A stretch of 5,173 nt of DNA from Pseudomonadota bacterium. GTDB taxonomy: Bacteria; Pseudomonadota; Gammaproteobacteria; Burkholderiales; Burkholderiaceae_C. Positions within the stretch are counted from its first letter, which is position 1, and every line of letters begins with the position of its first letter. This document shows, one piece after another, positions 1-5,173 of this stretch. The notes under the pieces are model-generated. The model ran no database searches and had not been told where the DNA came from. It saw only the letters and a list, made by a program, of their open reading frames with translations. The position numbers and the translations under genes were made by a program. The DNA lies in contig JAEWPH010000052.1 in the NCBI GenBank assembly GCA_023460715.1, positions 1 through 5,173 of the forward strand, given 5' to 3'.

Positions 1-42
1 GCCCCGGCCCTGCAGCGCGGCACCGTGGAGGCGGCGCCATGA
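1..42 (+). CDS. 3' end of an upstream gene (partial, unidentified)
   Basis: The frame starting at base 1 stays open for 13 codons (APALQRGTVEAAP) and ends at TGA 40-42. This stop overlaps the ATG at 39-41 of the next gene in the classic ATGA arrangement, which usually marks consecutive genes of one operon with translational coupling. The codons are G/C-rich at the third position, like the neighbouring genes. Thirteen residues are too few to name a family. The existence of the gene is inferred from the overlap and from the absence of any other intergenic space before the cyclase. A chance open frame of this length in GC-rich DNA is also possible. Confidence 0.5.
   Translation, partial: APALQRGTVEAAP
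27..31 (+). promoter_or_regulatory. Shine-Dalgarno sequence of the diguanylate cyclase gene
   Basis: GGAGG lies at 27-31, seven bases before the ATG at 39. This is near-ideal spacing and the clearest ribosome binding site in the window. It fixes the cyclase start at 39 and sits inside the last codons of the upstream frame, as expected for coupled genes. Confidence 0.75.
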
Positions 43-2117
43 GTCCGCCAGCGCACGCCGACCTGGCGCTCGAGAGCGAACCCGACGACCTGCCCGAATG
101 GCTTGCGCCAGGCCCGCTCGTGCGCAAGCTGATGCTGGTGGCGCTGCTGGCCGTGGTGCTGGCCGGCGCCGCCGCGGCGTGGCTGGTCTCGCGCGCCTCC
201 GGCGAAGAGGCCATGCACCGGCTGGTGAACCAGCAGAGCGATGAGGTGGAGGTGGTCGCCCGCCTGCTGGCCAGCAAGATCGAGCAGAGCCAGCGGGTGC
301 TCGGATCGGTGGCCGAAGGCATCACGCCCGGCATGCTCGACTCTCCGGCATCGCTCGAATGGTTGTTGCAGCAGGGGCTGCCCGCCGTGCGCTTCTTCGA
401 TGCGATGCAGGTCGCACGGCACGATGGCCACCTCAGCGTCAACCTGCAGTTCGGCCGGCTCGAAAAAGCCTCGGGCCTGGACCCTGCCGAGCGCGAGTAC
501 CTGCTGCGCACGCTGGTGGATGGCAAGCCCCTGGTGTCCGGCCTGATCGGATCGCGCTCCAACGATGCGCGGGTGATGTTCACCATGCCGCTGCACCGCA
601 GCGACGGCGGCGGCGTCATGGGCGCCGTGGCCGGCGTGCTGCGCCTGCAGTCGCAGGGCCTGCTGCCGCAGTCCATGGCGCTGCCGGCCCGCGAGGAGTC
701 ACGCCTCATCGTCTTCACCCGGGACGGCACCATCCTGTCGCACCCGCGCCAGGAGCGCGTGACGGGCCACGTGCGCGACGAGCCCGGCCTGGCCGAGGTC
801 TATGAACGGTGGCTGCGCCAGGAGCAGCCGCTGACGGGGCGCAGCTTCACCGAGACGGTCTCCGGGCATGTGGTCAGCATCGCCGGCATGCCGCTGCCGC
901 AATGGATGGTGGCGCGGGTGAGCGACTCGCAGGCCATGCTCGCGCCGCTGCAGGGCGCACAGCGCCGCGCCTGGTGGGCCGCGGCCGCTGGCGTGGCGCT
1001 GATCGGCCTGCTCACGGCCGCCGGCATGGGTTGGATGGCCCGGCCCCTGGCGCAGCTGCGGGCGCGGGCGCAGCAGATCGTGGCAGGCCAGTCCGCGCAG
1101 GCGGGCGAGCCCTGGCCGAGCGCCGTGGGTGAGGTGGATGCGCTGGTGCAGGTCTGCACGCACATGCTGGCGCAACAGTCCCTGCAGCGCGACGAAGCCG
1201 CAGCCATGGCCGGTCAGCTGCAGTCCATCCTGGACCACGCGCCGGTGGGCATCGCCGTCACGCGCGGCGGGCGGCTGGAGGTGATGGGCCTGCAGGCCAG
1301 CCGCATGCTGGGCTACGGGCCGCAGGAGCTGATCGGCCGCAGCGCCCGGGTGGTCTATGCCTCGGAGGAGGAGCACGCACGGGCCGCCCGCCGCGTGCGG
1401 CAAGAATTCGCGGCCCATGGCGCCTTCGACGGAGAGCTGCGTTTCCTGCGCAAGGACGGCAGCGCCGTCTGGGCCCATGTGCTGGGCCGCAGGACGCCGA
1501 AGCAGGGCGGCGTGGCCGGCACGGTGTGGATCCTGGAAGACATCACGGCCGCGCGGGAGGCGCGCCAGCTGCAGGGGTGGCTTGCCGGGCACGATCCCCT
1601 GACGCAACTGCTCAACCGCGGCGCCTTCTGCGGGCGGCTGCAGGAACTGATGACCGACCGCGCCGAGCGGTCCCGGGCGGTGCCGGCAGGCGCCGGCAGC
1701 GCCGAAGACCATGCCCTGGTGGTGCTCTTCATGGACCTGGACCACCTCACCGTGGTCAACGACATCGCGGGGCACGACGCGGGCGACGATGTGCTGCGGC
1801 ATGTCGCGCGCATGGTCGAAGAGCTGGTGCGCAACGTGGGCTGGGCGGCCCGGCTCGGGGGGGACGAGTTCGCCGTGGTGCTGCCCAGCTGCTCGCCCAG
1901 CCGCGGCGCGGAGATCGCCGAGCTGATCCGCAGCACGCTGTCGGGCTGGCAGCCGTCCTACCAGGGGCGCAGCTTCCTCGTCAGCGCCAGCATCGGCATG
2001 GTGGTGATGGCGCCGGGGCAGGACGACGTCATGCAACTGCTGCGCGCCGCCGACATGGCCTGCTACGAAGCCAAGCGGCGCGGGCGCAACCAGGTGTTCC
2101 AGAGCCGCTCCGCCTGA
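39..2117 (+). CDS. Membrane-bound sensor diguanylate cyclase (periplasmic sensor, HAMP-like, PAS, GGDEF)
   Basis: Predicted to condense two GTP into cyclic-di-GMP at the inner membrane in response to a periplasmic signal. The 692-residue protein has a short acidic cytoplasmic N-terminus, TM1 at about 28-50, and a periplasmic region at about 55-308 of Cache/PDC type by layout. TM2 lies at about 312-333, a HAMP-like linker at 334-385, a PAS domain at about 392-508 (ILDHAPVGIAV to WILEDITAARE), and the GGDEF domain at about 513-690. Catalytic features are present: DPLTQLLNR (519-527), metal-binding D566 in MDLD, N574 and D583 for guanine contact, the intact signature RLGGDEF (605-611), and K679/R683 in AKRRGRN. 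Two things are odd. The RxxD inhibitory site reads RNVG (598-601), so its Asp is missing. The usual FK after DxDx is LT (570-571). A Pro/Ala/Gly-rich insertion (about 545-558) lies between the first helix and the MDLD strand. No EAL or HD-GYP domain follows, so it is a synthase only. The ligand is unknown. The start is set by the GGAGG at 27-31 and the ATGA overlap with the upstream frame. Confidence 0.93.
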   Translation: MSPPAHADLALESEPDDLPEWLAPGPLVRKLMLVALLAVVLAGAAAAWLVSRASGEEAMHRLVNQQSDEVEVVARLLASKIEQSQRVLGSVAEGITPGMLDSPASLEWLLQQGLPAVRFFDAMQVARHDGHLSVNLQFGRLEKASGLDPAEREYLLRTLVDGKPLVSGLIGSRSNDARVMFTMPLHRSDGGGVMGAVAGVLRLQSQGLLPQSMALPAREESRLIVFTRDGTILSHPRQERVTGHVRDEPGLAEVYERWLRQEQPLTGRSFTETVSGHVVSIAGMPLPQWMVARVSDSQAMLAPLQGAQRRAWWAAAAGVALIGLLTAAGMGWMARPLAQLRARAQQIVAGQSAQAGEPWPSAVGEVDALVQVCTHMLAQQSLQRDEAAAMAGQLQSILDHAPVGIAVTRGGRLEVMGLQASRMLGYGPQELIGRSARVVYASEEEHARAARRVRQEFAAHGAFDGELRFLRKDGSAVWAHVLGRRTPKQGGVAGTVWILEDITAAREARQLQGWLAGHDPLTQLLNRGAFCGRLQELMTDRAERSRAVPAGAGSAEDHALVVLFMDLDHLTVVNDIAGHDAGDDVLRHVARMVEELVRNVGWAARLGGDEFAVVLPSCSPSRGAEIAELIRSTLSGWQPSYQGRSFLVSASIGMVVMAPGQDDVMQLLRAADMACYEAKRRGRNQVFQSRSA

Positions 2118-2147
2118 GCGCTCCCCTCCGAGCCCACGAATCGTTGT

Positions 2148-2164
2148 GCTATAAAAAATATAGC
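2148..2164. repeat. Perfect 6-bp inverted repeat with A5 loop
   Basis: GCTATA (2148-2153) and TATAGC (2159-2164) are exact reverse complements separated by AAAAA. This forms the left hairpin of the intergenic repeat. It is AT-rich, so it would be a weak RNA stem. On the minus strand the loop becomes TTTTT. Confidence 0.7.
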
Positions 2165-2190
2165 TGGTAGCGCTTTCACTGACTGGGCTG

Positions 2191-2207
2191 GAGGCCTCTT
2201 TTGCCTC
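2191..2207. terminator. Possible transcription-ending hairpin in the intergenic repeat
   Basis: GAGGC (2191-2195) pairs with GCCTC (2203-2207) around a 7-base loop (CTCTTTT). The T-run lies in the loop rather than after the stem on the plus strand, so this is not a standard intrinsic terminator for the cyclase gene. For minus-strand transcripts from the antiporter, the hairpin is followed after about 26 bases by the loop T-run of the 2148-2164 repeat. Because it lies between convergent genes, a termination or 3'-end protection role is plausible but inferred. Confidence 0.3.
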
Positions 2208-2229
2208 AAATTGCGCTGGAAGGCGGCCT

Positions 2230-3495
2230 TCACAGCAGCCACAGGGCCGCAGCCGCCACCGCGGTCGGCACGGCCGCGCCACCCAGCAGTGCAGCCGCTC
2301 CCACGGACTGACCGCGGAAGCCGCCCTTGAGCAGCGCCACGCCGGCCGGGTTGGGCGCATTGGCGATCACCGTGAGGCCGCCGCCCGCCACGGCCCCGGC
2401 CACCAGCAGGTAGCGGGCGTCGGCGGACAGCCCCTCGATCAGCGAGCCCAGGTAGGTGAGTGCGGCGTTGTCGGTCACCGCCGTCAGCGCCAGCGCGCCG
2501 AAGAACAGGGCGAGCGGCTCCATGCCTTCCACCAGGGGCCGCAGCCACCACTGCTGCAGGCCGCCCAGCACCACCAGCCCGGCGAGGAAGAAGCCCACCA
2601 TCAGCCCCTCGCGCAGCACCAGCCGGTCCTGGTGAGGGCGGTAGGCGTGCGCTAGGCCCAGGAACAGCAGGAACAGGGCCAGGAAGAGGACCGGGTGGTG
2701 GGCCGCAGCGATCACGCCCGCCAGCAGCGCGATGTGCAGCAGCGTGAGCGGCCAGGGCACGGGCGGGCGCGTTGCAGCCGCCGCGGCGGTGGCGGGCGCG
2801 TCTGCATGCGGCAGGTGCCGGCGCAGGGCCCAGGTCGCCAGCGTGGCGTTCACCAACACCGCCAGCGCGGCCTTCCAGCCGAAGTGGGCCAGCATGAAGG
2901 CGCTGTCCCAGCCCCAGGTCTTGGCCACCATCAGCACCGGCGGTGCCGCATACGCGGTGAGCGTGCCGCCGATGGACACGTTCACCAGCAGCACGCCCAG
3001 CGCAAAGTACTTGAGGCGTTCGGGCACGGCGGGGCGGAAGATCTGCGGCGCCAGCATCAGCGCGGCGATGGTCATGGCCGCGGGCTCGGTGATGAGCGAG
3101 CCCAGCAGCGGCACTGCGGCCAGTCCGAGCCAGGCGGCAGCGATGGGGCGGGGCAGGGGCAGCCACCGGGCGGCCTGCCGCACGGCGGCTTCCACCGTAT
3201 GCAGGATGGGGCGGGAGGCCGCGATCACCATCACCACGAAGACGAACAGCGGCTCCGTGTAGTTGCGCGATTCCGCGTACGCCACGGCCTGCGGTCCGCC
3301 CTCGACCACGGCCATGGCAGCGATGAGCACGATGGCCCAGAGGCCGAAGACCGCCTCCACCTCGCCCAGGAAGTGCAGGGCGCCGGCGTGGCGCGGAAAG
3401 CGATGGGCCAGCCGCTCGAAGTGCGGGGCGGTGAAGGTGTGGACGAGCGCGAGGGCGAAGAGAAGAGCCGCGACGGGCTCCATGGACAGGTGCAT
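2230..3495 (-). CDS. Putative Na+/H+ antiporter (ion-transporter superfamily membrane protein)
   Basis: This 421-residue, strongly hydrophobic inner-membrane protein resembles the bacterial family annotated as putative Na+/H+ antiporter, distantly related to NhaD/ArsB carriers. I recognise the N-terminal pattern HTFTAPHFERLAHR followed by HAGALHFLGEVEAVFG (residues 19-51). I also recognise SLITEPAAMTIAALM (133-147), GGTLTAYAAPPVLMVAK (176-192), TDNAALTYLGSLI (341-353) and GGGLTVIANAPNPAG (371-385). The two halves carry matching motif pairs (TEPAAMT/TDNAALT, then GGTLT/GGGLT), as expected for a carrier with two inverted repeats. E137 and D342 are candidate ion-binding residues. About 10-12 membrane spans are likely, with a Pro/Ala-rich loop at about 230-247 between the halves. 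The ion is inferred from the family name, not shown. The frame could be extended to a GTG at 3552, but family-like sequence begins just after the ATG at 3495, with another ATG at 3483. None of the three starts has a good Shine-Dalgarno sequence. It lies 121 bp downstream of the ClC gene on the same strand and may share its transcript. Confidence 0.82.
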   Translation of the reverse strand: MHLSMEPVAALLFALALVHTFTAPHFERLAHRFPRHAGALHFLGEVEAVFGLWAIVLIAAMAVVEGGPQAVAYAESRNYTEPLFVFVVMVIAASRPILHTVEAAVRQAARWLPLPRPIAAAWLGLAAVPLLGSLITEPAAMTIAALMLAPQIFRPAVPERLKYFALGVLLVNVSIGGTLTAYAAPPVLMVAKTWGWDSAFMLAHFGWKAALAVLVNATLATWALRRHLPHADAPATAAAAATRPPVPWPLTLLHIALLAGVIAAAHHPVLFLALFLLFLGLAHAYRPHQDRLVLREGLMVGFFLAGLVVLGGLQQWWLRPLVEGMEPLALFFGALALTAVTDNAALTYLGSLIEGLSADARYLLVAGAVAGGGLTVIANAPNPAGVALLKGGFRGQSVGAAALLGGAAVPTAVAAAALWLL

Positions 3496-3616
3496 GGGAA
3501 TAAGGCAGTAAGAGGCCGCGAGGCGGCCCGACCTTCGCTGTACCTGCCGCACCCCATGTGCTGCACCCGGGCCAAATTTTACGGGGCGTTGGAATACCCC
3601 TGTGCGCTCGGTTGGT
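3496..3616 (-). promoter_or_regulatory. Leader region between the ClC and antiporter genes
   Basis: These 121 bp separate two same-strand genes. Reading on the minus strand, TAAAAT (3581 down to 3576) is the only AT-rich hexamer and could be a -10 box, but no convincing -35 element lies 16-18 bases upstream (CACAGG at best). Two hairpins follow: GCAGCAC/GTGCGGC (3564-3546, one A/G mismatch, 5-base loop) and GGCCGC/GCGGCC (3528-3514, 3-base loop), the latter ending 18 bases before the ATG at 3495. I do not recognise a known riboswitch. A weak own promoter with a structured leader, or simple read-through from the ClC gene, would both fit. Confidence 0.3.
3514..3528 (-). repeat. GC-rich inverted repeat in the antiporter leader
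   Basis: GGCCGC (3514-3519) and GCGGCC (3523-3528) are exact reverse complements with a 3-base loop. The stem would be very stable in RNA and ends 18 bases before the chosen ATG of the antiporter. No T-run follows on the minus strand, so it does not look like a terminator of the ClC gene. If the upstream GTG start at 3552 were used, it would instead lie in coding sequence. Confidence 0.45.
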
Positions 3617-5074
3617 TCAGCGGTGGCCGGGGCCTTGCGGCTCCTCCGGCACGCCAGTGCCAGAAGCGGGGGTTGCCGCAGGGGCGGTATCGGCCTCGTG
3701 AGCGGTTTGCGGCGGCGCGGCCTGCGGCGGTGCCGGCTCCGCAGCCGCCGGCTCCGCAGCCGCCGGCTGCACGGTGCTCAGCATGTACAGCGCCAGCGTC
3801 TCGTAGAGCGGCCGGGCCAGCATGCGGGACACCAGGCTCGCCAGCATGGCCGATGCCATCAGGCTCAGCACCATGGCGTGGCCGTCCACCATCTCCATCA
3901 CGATGATGAAGGCGGTGAGCGGCGCCTGCGTCACCGCGGCCAGAAACGCCGCCATGCCCATGGCGATGAGCGCCGGGCCGATGTCGCCGCCCACCACCGC
4001 CGCCACGTTGTGGCCCACGCCCGCGCCGATGGACAGCGACGGCGCAAAGATGCCGCCCGGCACGCCCACCCAGGCCGACAGCCAGGTCGCCACGAACTTG
4101 AGCGTGACGTACAGCGCCGGGGTGTCGGCCTCGCCGGCCAGCATGTGCTTGACCGCCTCGGAGCCCGAGCCGAACGTGGCCCCGCCGGTGACCAGTCCGA
4201 TGACGGCGATCACCAGCGCGCCGGCCGCTGCGAAGCGGATGGGAAAGCGTGCGCGCAGCCGGTTCAGCCGCTCGGGGGCCTGCGTGAGCGACGCGGCCAG
4301 CAGCTTGGCGAACACACCGCCCAGCACGCCGCAGGCGAGGGTGACGCACAGGCCGGGCAGCAGCGCGTCCCACGACAGGCGCGGCACCTGGATGCGGCCG
4401 AAATAGCTCAGGTTGCCGAAGGCCGACACGCCCATCAGGCCGGCCAGCACGATGGCCGCGATGATGAGCCCGCTGGAGCGCGACTCCAGCTTGCGCGACA
4501 GCTCCTCAATGGCGAAAACCACGCCGGCCAGCGGCGCATTGAAGGCCGCGGCGATGCCGGCCGCCCCGCCCGCCACCAGCAGCGCGTGGCTGCTGATGCC
4601 CGACTGCGGGCCCAGCCAGCGGCGCGCATGGTGCATGACGCCCGCCGCCACCTGCACGGACGGCCCTTCGCGCCCGATGGACAGGCCCGCCGCAAAGCCC
4701 GCTGTGGCCAGCACCATCTTGCACACGGACAGCCACAGCGAGACGAACCGGCTGCGCAGCGACGGCGCGAGTGCCGGCTCCAGCGCCACCATCACCTGCG
4801 GAATGCCTGAGCCGGCGGCGCCCGGCGCCCAGCGCCGCGTGAGCCAGACCGTGCCAGCGGTGACGGCCGGCATCCACAGCAGCACGGCCCAGCCGCCCTG
4901 CCAGTGGAAGAGGTGCATGAACGCCTCGAAGGCCGCATCGGCCATGAGCGTGAAGGCCACCACGCACAGCCCGGCCGCCACGGCATAGGCCAGCACGATG
5001 CTGCGGTCCAGCCAGCGCCGGCCGTCGCGCAGCTCCTGGCGCAGGTTGTGGGCGAAGTCGGGTTCTTGGTGCAT
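3617..5074 (-). CDS. ClC-family chloride channel / H+:Cl- exchange protein
   Basis: An inner-membrane ClC protein of 485 residues, predicted to exchange chloride for protons. The family motifs appear in order: GSGIP (88-92), GREGPSVQ (134-141), FNAPLAGVVFAIEEL (178-192), GVPGGIFAPSLSIGAG (337-352) and RPLYETL (421-427). By comparison with the E. coli exchanger ClC-ec1, E136 matches the external gating glutamate E148 and E191 matches the internal proton glutamate E203; the 55-residue spacing is identical. S89, I342/F343 and Y424 match the chloride-coordinating S107, I356/F357 and Y445. The full set supports coupled exchange rather than a passive channel, and chloride rather than fluoride. After Y424 and a short helix, the protein ends in a Pro/Ala-rich tail (about 437-485) with no CBS domains. 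The frame continues upstream to a TTG at 5146, but those 24 residues are low-complexity and not family-like, so the ATG at 5074 is preferred, although it has no clear Shine-Dalgarno sequence. The antiporter gene follows 121 bp downstream on the same strand. Confidence 0.93.
   Translation of the reverse strand: MHQEPDFAHNLRQELRDGRRWLDRSIVLAYAVAAGLCVVAFTLMADAAFEAFMHLFHWQGGWAVLLWMPAVTAGTVWLTRRWAPGAAGSGIPQVMVALEPALAPSLRSRFVSLWLSVCKMVLATAGFAAGLSIGREGPSVQVAAGVMHHARRWLGPQSGISSHALLVAGGAAGIAAAFNAPLAGVVFAIEELSRKLESRSSGLIIAAIVLAGLMGVSAFGNLSYFGRIQVPRLSWDALLPGLCVTLACGVLGGVFAKLLAASLTQAPERLNRLRARFPIRFAAAGALVIAVIGLVTGGATFGSGSEAVKHMLAGEADTPALYVTLKFVATWLSAWVGVPGGIFAPSLSIGAGVGHNVAAVVGGDIGPALIAMGMAAFLAAVTQAPLTAFIIVMEMVDGHAMVLSLMASAMLASLVSRMLARPLYETLALYMLSTVQPAAAEPAAAEPAPPQAAPPQTAHEADTAPAATPASGTGVPEEPQGPGHR
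3732..3768 (-). repeat. 15-bp tandem repeat coding for EPAAA units in the ClC tail
   Basis: On the plus strand the unit GCCGGCTCCGCAGCC occurs exactly twice (3732-3746, 3747-3761) and a third copy begins (3762-3768). It is in frame and encodes the repeated Glu-Pro-Ala-Ala-Ala of the ClC C-terminal tail. Fifteen bases is a whole number of codons, so copy-number change by slippage would not break the frame. Confidence 0.85.
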
Positions 5075-5173
5075 GGGCGTGGAGGGCGGGCAGGCGGCAA
5101 CCTGCCCGATTCTGCCCGCTGCGCTGGCGGGCGCCGCGCAGGACAAGGCCGGGCCCAGCGGGCCGGCCAGCCC
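5075..5173 (-). other. GC-rich leader upstream of the ClC gene
   Basis: The 99 bp from the ClC start to the window edge contain no convincing promoter hexamers and no other supported gene. The most distinct structure is the inverted repeat at 5087-5108. The ClC reading frame stays open back to a TTG at 5146, but this is expected by chance in such GC-rich sequence. The true promoter may lie beyond the window. Confidence 0.5.
5087..5108. repeat. Perfect 8-bp inverted repeat upstream of the ClC gene
   Basis: CGGGCAGG (5087-5094) and CCTGCCCG (5101-5108) are exact reverse complements separated by 6 bases. The repeat ends 12 bases upstream of the ATG at 5074, so in the mRNA it would be a stable hairpin next to the ribosome binding region. 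It could also be a protein-binding operator. A further copy of the half-site core, CTGCCCG, follows at 5112-5118 on the plus strand. Function is inferred only. Confidence 0.5.

Larger units (their letters stand above)
2145..2210 (+). repeat. Comamonadaceae-type dispersed intergenic repeat (probable)
   Basis: The order of blocks is TGCTATAAAAAATATAGC, TGGTAGCGCTTTC, a short spacer, GGGCTGGAGGCC, then TTTTGCCTCAAA. It matches my memory of a roughly 65-bp element found many times between genes in Acidovorax, Rhodoferax and related genomes. The remembered form reads approximately TATAGCTGCTAGCGCTT, then AGCGCTGGAGGCCA, then TTTTGCCT. In that form the two AGCGCT-containing blocks pair; here the second is altered to GGGCTGG, so the central hairpin is weakened while the outer ones are kept. 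Edges are approximate. The identification depends on recall, whereas the internal symmetry is seen directly. Confidence 0.6.
2118..2229. other. Intergenic space between convergent genes
   Basis: This 112-bp gap separates the stop of the plus-strand cyclase from the stop of the minus-strand antiporter. It is clearly more AT-rich than its surroundings around 2150-2165. It has no open frame worth calling and no tRNA-like fold. Most of it is taken up by the repeat element and its hairpins listed separately. Its position suggests a role in ending transcription from both sides, but no GC-stem plus T-run terminator of textbook form is present. Confidence 0.7.

Noticed and set aside
2150..2155. TATAAA as a plus-strand -10 promoter box
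   Set aside because: No -35 element lies at suitable spacing and no plus-strand gene follows. It is better explained as part of the repeat's AT-rich hairpin.
699..2360. A long minus-strand open frame (553 codons) opposite the cyclase gene
   Set aside because: It is antisense to a gene with intact family motifs. Its translation is rich in Arg, His, Gln and Pro with no recognisable domain, as is typical of shadow frames in high-GC DNA.
3496..3552. An extended antiporter N-terminus starting at GTG 3552
   Set aside because: The extra 19 residues are not family-like and include a GC hairpin region. The ATG at 3495 or 3483 puts the first membrane helix at the expected position. This is not excluded, since none of the starts has a clear ribosome binding site.
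3583..3600. GGGG/CCCC pairing downstream of the ClC stop as an intrinsic terminator
   Set aside because: The stem is only four pairs with a 10-base loop, and the following sequence is GTAAAATTT on the minus strand rather than a T-run. It is too weak to call.
3496..3616. A known riboswitch (fluoride or sodium class) upstream of the antiporter
   Set aside because: The hairpins present do not match any conserved riboswitch core I know, and the ClC protein has the chloride-type rather than the fluoride-type motifs.
2695..3906. A plus-strand open frame of 403 codons spanning the antiporter and the end of the ClC gene
   Set aside because: It runs through two supported minus-strand genes and the gap between them. 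Its low-complexity Gly/Arg/His/Gln composition indicates a shadow frame.
3602..4810. A plus-strand open frame of 402 codons opposite the ClC gene
   Set aside because: It is His/Gln/Arg-rich with no domain signal, and the opposite strand carries all the ClC motifs.
5075..5146. An extended ClC N-terminus starting at TTG 5146
   Set aside because: The extra 24 residues do not resemble the family. The ATG at 5074 gives a normal cytoplasmic N-terminus before the first membrane helix.
1..5173. CRISPR arrays, tRNA or rRNA genes, insertion sequences, phage or defence genes
   Set aside because: No spaced direct repeats, cloverleaf-like segments, transposase frames or recognisable defence domains were found on either strand.

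Overview
The window is high-GC bacterial chromosome (coding regions roughly 70% G+C by eye). Protein style and one intergenic repeat point to a betaproteobacterium of the family Comamonadaceae (Acidovorax and relatives). The repeat, at about 2145-2210, resembles a dispersed intergenic element I remember from many genomes of that family. This assignment rests on memory and was not tested by a search.

The layout is simple and compact. On the plus strand, the last codons of an upstream frame (1-42) overlap the start of a complete membrane-anchored diguanylate cyclase (39-2117) in an ATGA arrangement. That protein has two transmembrane helices flanking a periplasmic sensor, then a HAMP-like linker, a PAS domain and a GGDEF domain. 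A 112-bp gap carrying the repeat follows. Two minus-strand genes converge on this gap: a ClC-type chloride/proton exchanger (3617-5074) and, downstream of it, a putative Na+/H+ antiporter (2230-3495). They are separated by 121 bp that contains small hairpins and a weak promoter-like AT patch. The window ends in about 100 bp of GC-rich leader upstream of the ClC gene, with a perfect 8-bp inverted repeat.

The two minus-strand genes may be one transcription unit. Both products are predicted inner-membrane, proton-coupled ion exchangers, so a shared part in pH or salt homeostasis is a reasonable inference. The diguanylate cyclase would turn an unknown periplasmic signal into cyclic-di-GMP, and nothing in the sequence ties it to the transporters.

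I do not see an undescribed multi-gene system here. The points most worth a second look are the degenerate product-inhibition site and altered phosphate-binding position of the GGDEF domain, the repeat between the convergent genes, the paired acidic motifs in the two halves of the antiporter, and the repeat-built Pro/Ala tail of the ClC protein.
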